DNA of 64,000 bases from Unio delphinus. Its lineage: Eukaryota > Mollusca > Bivalvia > Unionida > Unionidae. A program made the position numbers and the translations under genes. Positions 11,758 to 23,700 of this stretch are shown here, one piece after another (the stretch's first letter is position 1; every line of letters begins with the position of its first letter). The stretch lies in contig JAQISU010000231.1 of NCBI GenBank assembly GCA_029339505.1, positions 684,001-748,000 on the forward strand, in the 5' to 3' direction. The notes under the pieces are model-generated. The model made no database searches. It was not told the origin of the DNA and saw nothing but the letters and a program-made list of their open reading frames with translations.

Positions 11758-14700
11758 GTAAGTTTCTTCTTCAGTATATATTTCCCAATCATCATACCTT
11801 ATAACTACAACTACCTTATAAATCCAGCCTTCTTTTTCAGTATATATTCCCCAATCATAATACCTTAGAACTACAACTACATACATGTACATATTAATCG
11901 AGCCTTCTTCTTCAGAATATATTTCACAATCATAATACCTGAGGAGAACTACAACTACCTTATAAATCCAGCCTTCTGAGGCTAAATTTGTTTAGTATAA
12001 AGCTATAAGTAATCTGGGTGGCAGTTTAAGTGATTTCCCTTGATACTGAGCTGTGCATCAATATTACATACACCATCTCAGTCACAAGAATTGGACATCA
12101 TGCCATTCAAGCTGGCCATGTTCCTTCACAAACAGACTAGGCCATATAACTGATTGCAGTGTGCAATGACCACAACTGATAATGCAGTATCATCCACCAG
12201 AAAAAGGAATTTGTCTAGTTGAATGACTCAAATAGTGTTGCTAATCACTTCTTGTGTCCTATGCCCGTTTTAGTGCTGTAATATCCAAGAACCCACTTCA
12301 TGAAACCAGTTATACAGGACGTTAAACCACAGTGCTGCTAAGCACTTCCTGTGGACAATACCCAGTCTATACAGGCACTCACATGGATCAGTCTAACCCA
12401 AATAGTTTTGTAAGGCACTTCCAGTGGGAGACATACAGTCTATACAGGCACTCACATGGATCAGTCTAACCCAAATAGTTTTATGAGGCACTTCCTGTGG
12501 GAGATGTACAGTCTATACAGGCACTCACATGGATCAGTCTAACCCAAATAGTTTTATGAGGCACTTCCTGTGGGAGACGTACAGTTTATATAGGCATCCT
12601 CATGGATCAGTCTAACCCAAATAGTTTTATGAGGCACTTCCTGTGGGAGACCTACAGTCTATACAGGCACTCACATGGATCAGTCTAACCCAAATAGTTT
12701 TATGAGGCACTTCCTGTGGGAGACATACAGTCTATACAGGCACTCACATGGATCAGTCTAACCCAAATAGTTTTATGAGGCACTTCCTGTGGGAGATGTA
12801 CAGTTTATATAGGCACCCTCATGGATCAGTCTTATCCTTTTAGTACCTTAAGATACTTCCAACCAGATAGCCGATTGACCATTAAACCCATCCCGAGTAA
12901 GTTATAGTAGAGATGTGTTATATATATGTCACAGGTTATAGCAACTGTCAATGGCTGATTCCTGAGAGTCATCATTTAATTTTAAAAAAACCCAACAAAG
13001 TTGTGTTTTGAAACTTAGACGATAGTATGTAAATAGCAATTTTTGCAATGAATAGAATCAGTCATGTGAAGATTTTAGCTGCTGCATCTCCATTCTTTTC
13101 TTTATAAAATCATTATGAAACCATAAGTGAGCCTGTTTTGGAAGGGGGAATAATGGCTGACATCGCCCTGCCTGGGAATTATCAGTTTATTAGATTGTCT
13201 GTCTTTGTAGACATTTGTAGACATTTGGGCAAATATTTTATTTAATTTATAGAAAGCAAAGTCTAAATTTTTTATTTAAGATTTGGCATTAAAATGCAAT
13301 TTTGTTGGTCCCAATTGTATGGGATAATGCTATGTTGTGGAATTTGAAAATCACAGTAAGGTCAAAGTTGTTTTCTCTTGTTTTTGTGAAAATAAAAAAG
13401 CAGTGAAGCTAATAGTGTTTAACCTGACATTATCACACATACTTAGACAAATAATAAAGCCAGAAATTTTCAGTGGACTGACATTACGAAGATAGAATTA
13501 CTTTCCGAAAACTTTGATTGGAAAGACGGTTTTAGTTTATTCATATACTAATTGTAATGATTCAGTTTGTTATCTTTGAATGGTTATGTTAATGTTTTAT
13601 TGGCGAGAAAGAAATTGAGATGAACAAGATGGTATGAAGACATGCGTTTGCAATTAGGATGAATAGTATGATCGGAAAGACACATGCATTAGCTCTCATG
13701 TACATGTTACAGGGGTAGTTTCAAAGCAAATTTATACATATTTTTCAACTGCCATTTTATAATGAACTTTCATAAAGTAAACTAAAATATAGTTCTTGTT
13801 TAAAGGTAGTTGATTAAGCATTTTCACAAACCTGTAGTGTCAGTACTCCTATTAGTTAAAATTTATTACAGTGTATTGTTTCTACAGTGCTCTTTTAAAG
13901 TTATATCAAAATACACTGCACATGAATATGAATATTTCACACATTGTTGTGTTTATAATGTGCATAAAACTCAGAATATTTTTTATGTTTGTAAAAAAAT
14001 ATTGCTTAAAACTGGTGTGAATTGCAGATATGCATACTAAGAAGTAGAGTGCATATTCAAACAAAGGAATGAAAACACACACACAGACACACACCTTATA
14101 GATATATTGTGTATCTTTCACTGTTTCCACTTATCCCTGTTCCACTCTCACTTCTCCCTGCTCAGTCCAAAAGGAGAAATCACTAGTCCCTAAAATTGAA
14201 GTCTAGCTTAACCACCGCTTCCAACATATCCATATTGGGGCCACAGTTTCTTCACTCTCCCTCAAGACAGTATCTAGAGAGATTTTACTTAGTAGCATCT
14301 TAGAAGTAACAGGATCAGACTCATAAGAAAGTGTAGTCCTCAACATTCTTCTCCATTTGCTTCGCTGGTAGCACAGGACTACCTTAATTCATAAGCAATG
14401 AAAATTCTCACTCACATTCCCTTGTTATTATTAGATCTTACTTTGGTGGGTGAAGTTCTACCTTATATTGAAGTTTTCTGCTTAGTCCCTTCAGAGTTAT
14501 GTCCTTGTTCCGCTGCATTACGTGCTGGGTCTACCGTTCCGAAATCAGGATCATTGTCTATGGAAGGTTCTACTTTCATTTGTTTCAACCGTTATCATCT
14601 GTTCTCTTTAATGATTACATTAATTTGATAGAATTCACTACAGGCCACCATCCCTCACAGACTCAGCTACATCAGAGGGATTTGAAAGAAAACCAACAAA

Positions 14701-17700
14701 AGGAATGCCCCTAGGATACATGTCACTGACAAGCAGTCATATCATATTACAACCATTGAAAACCAGTTCTCCTTTTGGTAGAATCCTTTTGGTTACAGCA
14801 CACTATTTATCACTCAGTCATCAGCCTGTCAACTGCTTTGCTTTTGGAATTAACAACAGGTTCTAATGCTGTCTATTGTGATGACTACTCAATCAATGTG
14901 GACTTGTAAGAGGCATGATTTCACATACCACACAAATGGTTTGCAGTAGTTCTGGCATTAGCTTACAAAAGCCTACAAAGTAGAAGACTAGATATATTTT
15001 GTTGTTAGACATGATTTTACATGTTTTACCTCCCTTTCATTCTCATTCTTCTTGTACCCTTTCAAGATTTGGTTGACAATGCTGATAATATGAATGGAGT
15101 TCATATTCTGTCTGATAATATGAATGGAGTTCATATTCTATCTGATAATATGAATAGAGTTCATATTCTGTCTGATAATATGAATAGAGTTCATATTCTG
15201 TCTGATAATATGAATGGAGTTCTTATTCTATCTGATAACATGAATGGAGTTCATATTCTGTCTGATAACATGAATAGAGTTCATATTCTGTCTGATAATA
15301 TGAATAGACTTCATATTCTGTCTGATAACATGAATAGAGTTCATATTCTGTCTGATAATATGAATAGACTTCATATTCTGTCTGATAATATGAATGGAGT
15401 TCATATTCTATCTGATAATATGAATGGAGTTCTTATTCTATCTGATAATATGAACAGAGTTCATATTCTATCTGATAATATGAAAAGAGTTCATATTCTG
15501 TCTGATAATATGAATAGAGTTCATATTCTGTCTGATAATATGAATGGAGTTCATATTCTGTCTGATAATATGAAAAGACTTCATATTCTGTCTGATAATA
15601 TGAATAGACTTCATATTCTGTCTAATAATATGAATGAAGTTCATATTCTGTCTGATAATATGAATGAAGTTCATATTCTATCTGATAATATGAATGGAGT
15701 TCTTATTCTATCTGATAATATGAATAGACTTCATATTCTGTCTGATAACATGAATAGAGTTCATATTCTGTCTGATAATATGAATAGACTTCATATTCTG
15801 TCTGATAATATGAATAGAGTTCATATTCTGTTTGATAATATGAATGGAGTTCTTATTCTATCTGATAATATGAATGGAGTTCATATTCTGTCTGATAACA
15901 TGAATAGAGTTCATATTCTGTCTGATAATATGAATATAGTTCTTATTCTATCTGATAATATTAATGGAGTTCTTATTCTATCTGATAATATGAATAGACT
16001 TCATATTCTGTCTGATAACATGAATAGAGTTCATATTCTATCTGATAATATGAATAGACTTCATATTCTGTCTGATAATATGAATGGAGTTCATATTCTA
16101 TCTGATAATATGAATGGAGTTCTTATTCTATCTGATAATATGAATGGAGTTCTTATTCTATCTGATAATATGAACAAAGTTCATATTCTATCTGATAATA
16201 TGAATAGAGTTCATATTCTGTCTAATAATATGAATAGAGTTCATATTCTGTCTGATAATATGAATGGAGTTCATATTCTGTCTGATAATATGAATGGAGT
16301 TCATATTCTGTCTGATAATATGAAAAGACTTCATATTCTGTCTGATAATATGAATAGACTTCATATTCTGTCTAATAATATGAATGAAGTTCATATTCTA
16401 TCTGATAATATGAATAGACTTCATATTCTGTCTGATAACATGAACAGAGTTCATATTCTGTCTGATAATATGAATAGACTTCATATTCTGTCTGATAATA
16501 TGAATAGAGTTCATATTCTGTCTGATAATATGAATGAAGTTCATATTCTATCTGATAATATGAATGGAGTTCTTATTCTATCTGATAATATGAATAGACT
16601 TCATATTCTGTCTTATAACATGAATAGAGTTCATATTCTGTCTGATAATATGAATAGACTTCATATTCTGTCTGATAATATGAATAGAGTTCATATTCTG
16701 TCTGATAATATGAATGAAGTTCATATTCTATCTGATAATATGAATAGACTTCATATTCTGTCTGATAACATGAATAGAGTTCATATTCTGTCTGATAATA
16801 TGAATAGAGTTCATATTCTGTCTGATAATATAAATTGAGTTCTCATTCTATCTAATTATATGAATGGAGTTCATATTCTATCTGATATGAATGGAGTTCT
16901 CATTCTGTTCAATAAATGGAGTTCTCATTCTATCTGATAATATTAATGGAGTTCTCATTCTGTCTGATAATATGAATGGAGTTCTCATTATATCTGATAA
17001 TGCGAATGGAGTTCTCATTCTGTCTGATAACTTCACCATGGTGACTTCTCTGAGACAACAAAGTGGAAACAAGTACAATCTTTGTATTCTTGCTGGGGAG
17101 TTTCTAAAGTGGTGTCATCAACAATAATCCAGGTTTACGTTCTATATATTCAAGGTTGGTTAATATATTGGCAGACACATTGTTCTGAAAGAAAGAACTA
17201 ATACAGATGGAATGGTCTTTTCATCCCTCGGTTTTCTTTGATAGATATTAGATGGAGTTCTACTATGATTGATGGCAAGGTGGATATTAGATGGAATTGG
17301 CCTATTATTGGTGGCAGGGTGGATATTAGATGGAATTGTCCTATTATTGGTTTCAGGGTGGAATACCAGAAAACTTGCCCTTTGTCTTAACAGTCCTGGA
17401 CCCAAAAAGACATGGGTAATCAATTACTCTTCTTTCTGTAGATGGGAATAGTCAAATGTATACACTTCTCTAACACCTTAGATTCTGAAAGTGATACAGG
17501 AATCAAAAGAATCTGAGTGTCTTCTCATCCTGATTGCTCCTCAAATAGGAAGTATTGTACCATAATTATCAATCTTGCAACAAGATCATCAGGAATCAAG
17601 ATTTTCCCTTATTTGTGTTAAGCAACCATGATGGCAGATGTTTCACCCCAACTAAGAGTTTCTGAACCTGCAAATTGGGATCCTATTAAATACATCTTTA

Positions 17701-20700
17701 ATAACAAACAGTTCTTACAACCAGTGGCATAGAAGGCCTCAAATGAGAAGGCCATTGCCTTCAAGGCATACAAAGACAATGGAGTATAAACTCAGTGGAA
17801 TACTTTATATCAATGTAGGTATCCATACCTCAGTGACTTATCAGTGAGAAACAATTAGTACCAATTAAAGCTACTGATCTCAGGCATGCTATGATATCAT
17901 AGAAGAGAGGATACCATAGTCCTTTCTGATTTTTTTTATTCCTCTGGATTTTCACCTGCCCAATGACACTGGCCAAATTGGAATTTATCATGGTGTTACA
18001 AGTCTATGCTCTTAAAATAAGTAACAGAAAAGAGTGAAAACCAGCCAACAGGCTTTGCAAAATTCAACAAATAATTTATTTTTCTAGAATCAAAAGTGAA
18101 AATGAAAAAAAGAACTTACATTATTGCAAAAGAATTCCCAAAATAATCATAGAATTACAGACACAAGTCCAAATAATTTAAAGTTCTGAATAAACTTTTG
18201 TAGAAATTAAGTTCAGTGCTGAAGTGTTGATGTGTCTGAGATGACCTGTATAATGCTGATGTCCCAACAGTCTTTTGTTGAAACACATTCATTTAATTCC
18301 AGGTTTGAATTTACTATAAGTCTCACTGAATGTCTCTGTCCAAGAATATATTAAAAAAAAATGAACAGTCTGTATTTCCAGCGAAAGTTTTCTTGAACTA
18401 GATAATTTGAAGAAATAATTTCCAGCACAAGTGAGTACTGAACACAACATTAATACAAATTGTTTCTTCTAGATCATAAGCAAGAATGTACAGTTGTTCC
18501 TGCAACAATATTAGTTTGTCTTTTACTGGACCTCTGGTCACAATTAACATTTTTTATTTTTTTTTAAAAATCATTAGCTAGTGGAAAATAACCTTCATGA
18601 AAGTACCTAAGTAAATAACTGCATTAGTAAGAACTTCCAAAAAACACAAGAATATACTTGTTTTGCCTTGTCGAAAGGGCATATAGTGTTACATGTAATT
18701 TTAACCATCCATTCAGTCATGCACCTGATTATTCTGCAGTGTTATCCTTTTCCATCCATCCATTCACACCCCTGGTTATCCTCAAGTGTTACCCATCCAT
18801 TCATTCATTCATTCACCTGATTATCTTGAATGTCTTGAAGGAAAGTGAGGGAAAGTAAATCGGCCCATGTTTTGACATAATTGGAAATGGTTAAAATAGA
18901 CAAACAACATTTTATCCATCCTCACAATAAAAAATGATTTCAGAAAGAAAGAAATATTCACAGTGGATACATTACAGCTCATGTGTATGTCACAGAATTA
19001 GGCGAAAATTGAACTGATTTTTATTCTTCTTGAATTGCAAACGAAACTCACCATTTTCTTGATTTCGTCATACACGCATTACCTGGGGTGATTAAGTGGT
19101 TTTCTCCAAGGTAAGTGGCGTGTAACGATTTGCATGTGCCAGTTTGTTATTTACATGAAATCCGAAATACTCGTTTCACGTGGTGCACGGCAAGCTCGAT
19201 GTGATTTATGTTCACCTATAGAGAGTATATAAGGCGAGATATTTCTCATAATAATTACGGGAACCAAAATATCTAATCGAAGGATAGATAAGCTCGTCTT
19301 GCAATCTCCAGCCAAAGGGGTGAGTGTTAAATTTACATTTTCGTTTTATTGTGAATTTTATTCAGATTATCATTTCGTATAATGATGCTTTTATTGCAAT
19401 TAAACATGGAATATTTGGAATTACTAGTCACTATTAGACTTTAAATGCAATATCGTAATCTACGGCTTAGATTATTTTTGAGACAACTATTATTAGTCTG
19501 GTTTTGTTTATTGTAGCTGTTACCGTGTTTCTGATACTGTAGCTGACAATCGCTGTTACCATAGATCTGATAATCGCTGATACCGTAGATGTCAATGTTT
19601 CTGATACCGTAGATCTGATACCGTAGATCTGATACCGTAGATGTCAATGTTTCTGATACCGTAGCTGCTAACGTAGTTGATACCATTTCTGATACCGTAG
19701 CTGTTAACACATCTGATACCATCTTTTGATAAACGTCTTTGATATCGTCTGATTTGTTGTGGGACATCTATTATTTGTTCCGGAACATCTCTGTATAAAT
19801 ATCTGAATGTGATTGTGCCGTTAATTTGTGCAAACGGAATTGAAGTATCTGTCTGTGTGTCGAACTGTCTGTTCGTCAACATCTGTGTAACGTGTAAATA
19901 TCCGGAAAGCTAGAAGTCCGAGTGTCGGAGCTGTCTGAGTTGTAAAACATCCGGGTCGACATCTAGGGTAGTGAGGAACCGTTGGTTCTGGTAGATGTTG
20001 TATGTTGTCTGTACGTATAACTGTGGTGGATCCGTGAAGGGAAACGTCCGATAATAGTATTGGTCAACCCTAGGTTTTCGGGGAAACTGGGAGACGATTC
20101 AACTGTTGCTGAATCGTGCGGTTATACGGGGTCGAGACACATGTGTATTGAAATTGTAATACAATTTAATACATTGTTGTATTTGCATGCTTATGTCAGA
20201 TCACAATAATATTTCAAGTGATCGCATAGATATCAATAAAAGCTAGCAACTTGATTGAATACAAGTATATGGTCGTGCTAGTTATCGCAATCCATCGTGC
20301 GATAGTATAGTTTGTCGTTTGTGTTCATTTTTCGTAATTTATACTTGCATTAATTTAACTTTCGTAAAGGATCCTTGGATCTGTGTATAGTCCAAGAGAT
20401 CCCTTTACATCTGAGATTCCTTTTGTATTAATATTTAATTTGTTCATGTATTGTGAATGGTTGTGAGTGTAATTGTGGGTTGAGTGCATGAATTATTGTG
20501 TTGTTACATCTGTATTTTTTTCATTTATAATTTATTACATAAATTTATATTTTCTTTCACAAATTGTGTTTGTATTGTTCATTTAATCCACCCTCCTCTC
20601 GGTAACAATTCTGTTACAATGGTGTCAGAAGTGGGATCGTTGGATTAAGTGAACTGTCAATCATTTTTGTGAAGGCATACATTTAATGTTTATATTTGAG

Positions 20701-23700
20701 CGTGACCTTCTGTTAAGATAATACTCTAGTTGGAGTTTATTTTTGTTTAGTTTACCTAGGTCCGTGTGTCCAGTATAAACGTGTTTAAAGTATTGGTTTG
20801 GTTATATATCTATATTCATATTACAATTGTCATGTCATCCCTTAAGGACTTGGTTGCCTTAGGCAAAGAATTTGGATATGAAGGTGAAAGCTTAAGGAAA
20901 TTTATTCAAGAAGAACAAGCCCGGGAAAGGGAAGAAAGGGCAAGGGAAATAGAAAAGGAAGAAAGGTTAAGATCAAGGGAATTAGAAAGGGAATAGGAAA
21001 GGGAAAAAGGGGAAGCCGAAGAAAGGAAACGGGCATTAGAAAGGGAATTCGAAAGGGAAAAAGGGGAAGCCGAAGAAAGGAAATGGGCCTTTGAGAAGGA
21101 TAAGATAGAATTAGAGAAGCAGGCCCAAAGGGAAAAGATAGAATTAAAGAAGCAGACCGGAAAGGAAAAGATAGAATTAGAGAAGGAAAAGATAGAATTA
21201 GAGAAGCAGGCCGAAAGGGAAAAGATAGAATTAGAGAAGCAGGCCGAAAAGGATAGGATAGGATGGGAAATGGAAGCGGAGCAAAAGCGAATAGAGTTAG
21301 ATGAAAAAGCAAAGCAACGGGATCATGAGCGTAAGGTAGAATTAGCGACATCGGGAAGAGAACACGATTCTGCCTTTAGCAAATTAAGGGGCCCCAAATT
21401 ACCTCCCTTTGACGATGAAAAAGATAACATGGATAGTTATCTTCATCGGTTTGAGCGGTATGCCGAAAACCAGAAGTGGAGTCAAAATGACTGGGCATTG
21501 CATCTTAGTGCGCTTTTAAAAGGTAAAGCGCTGGATGTATACTCTCGACTTCCTAGGGACGATGTGTTTAAGTACGACGTCCTAAAGGAAGCACTTCTCA
21601 AAAGGTACGAGCTCACTGAACGAGGATTTCGTAAAAAGTTCAGGTATAGCAAGCCCGATAAGGGAGAAACCTTTGGTCAGTTCACCGTCAGAATTGCGAA
21701 CTATTTTGAGCGGTGGATTGAATGCGGCAAAGCGGTGAAAACGTTTGAAGGGTTGACTGATTTCTTGCTCAGAGATCAATTATATTTACCGTATGTTTTC
21801 GGACTGAAACAAATAATTACTTTTTTTGTTGTCCGAATACATATTAAATTCTTTGATTAGGTGTCCGAAAACATACAAGTGAAGATAGAATTATGCCGCC
21901 CCCATCCCCTTACCCGTCCGTAACGAAGTTACCGTTAGCTCACATGACAACGTGCTGCCATGAAGTAAAACAAGTATTTTTCTAACACCACGGAAAGGAT
22001 AATTAATGAAAAATTGGCATTACTTGCCTATTTTGTCAATTTGATACATGTCCATCCACCAGAAAACAAAGCCATACATGTATTAGAGCCACGATTGTGT
22101 ACGTATTTTCCGAAAGAACCGCCATATTAACATAGTAATCTTGCAATCCAGTTTAACCTTCTGCTAATGATCATTAAAATCTACATTACAAACGCACGCA
22201 AGCTTTATTTCTGTGTAATTAAGATATTAATACAAACTAAATAAAAAGATTTTGGAGTTATAATTCTTAAGATATTTTGGGCAGAAACATTTTAGTATCG
22301 CGAGTCGAAACACCGGTACATGTATGATGGCTATTCTTAGAGCACCAAGGGTGAGAGGCTCCAAATGGGGTGAGTGTTGTATGTACGCCTACGAAGGGTA
22401 AAAATAAAAAGCAATTTGCAATATACGAGTCGGCGTGATTAATATGTTGATATTTGTTTTAAATAAAGGTGATGCATTTGTTGTGGTTCTCTCTTCTTTT
22501 TTTCCCACCTAGCCGAGGGTAGATTAAAATGAGCAAAGCTTGCCGGCTGGAAACGATCTACTGCTCGAAGATTGTAGTGATGCATGTCAGAGATTTCAAA
22601 GTGTCTGGGTGTTAATTGTTAATAATATAACTGGTGGGATTTCTTTGACAGATGTGTTCGGAAATAAAAGGCAGCCATCTGGATTTTATTAAAAGAGCAC
22701 ACGATGTACCTAACATTTAGCACCCACAATCAAATATATCGTCTACCAATAGGTTTATTACCTGTAGAACAATAACTATGTTTAAACCTTTGTTATAATG
22801 CCTCAGGGATAAGGGGTTCGTTTTGTTGGACAATGCCAATGAATTTTACTAATCCATACCGACTATAATGTATTGTTTAATGATATAAAGCAGGGGTCAT
22901 GGTTTCTAATCAAAGCCATAACTGTCACACCTGTATGAAGTGGTTTCGTGTGTAACAATGTCTATACTGACAACCAATCATATTTTTGTTAGCTGAATCA
23001 AACTATTAAAATAAAAAGTATAAATAAAATACCCACCACATACAAAAGTTAGTATACTGGATAGCTATCGTTGTGAAACATAATATTGTTAGTACTGTAA
23101 TAAATTTGATGAATAAGTTTATCATACGTTATGCAACAAGTGAGGAGGCACTGCCTAGTTCTTGGAGGGACTCGCCCTTGCCAAAATCGTCTCCAAAGAG
23201 ATCAGTAGGCCGTCCACAGAAGCGACTTCGAATTAATGATTCTGAGGAAGCATCACAAAAACAACCGCCTACGAAGAAAGCTGCTCTAGATGACTAGTCT
23301 GATCAAAATAAAATAGCACGCGTGTATCATCGTATGTTGTCATATATGTGACGCGATCAAAATGTCGATACCGGTCTGCAAATATCACAATATGATTTGA
23401 GAAATCTATATCCGATCTGTTACTTTTCGTTGGAACATCTTGATTTAACAAGACAATCCGTTGTTGATATACACTTTAGAGCTTGTGTAACACGTCCAAC
23501 TAATGCAGCAGGTGTTGTCACTATCCCGAATTACATGTAATTAATAATTTTAAATTATATTAGTTCATGGACGTTCATGATCGCATTAAATAATTGGCGA
23601 CCAAATGAAGCGAACTTTGTATCAGTTAAATTAACGGCAAACACGCTGTAAATTTTACATTAAAACGACGAAGCAGATCATCCAAGATTGTGTCCGAAAA

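Noticed and set aside
12344..12838. CRISPR-like array
   Set aside because: Units are contiguous without unique spacers and the genome is animal; the same holds for all other arrays here.
15021..16838. 605-codon frame with a hydrophobic N-terminus, as a secreted repeat protein
   Set aside because: The unit length (30) alone keeps the frame open, variants change residues freely, and both flanks read as a decayed DIRS RNase H, which also explains the hydrophobic start.
19441..19882. Minus-strand frames of 96-108 codons, repeated at 26702-27143
   Set aside because: They lie within the two LTRs and derive from the CTGATACCGTAG repeats.
20902..21351. Minus-strand 149-codon frame
   Set aside because: It is antisense to the gag coiled-coil repeats.
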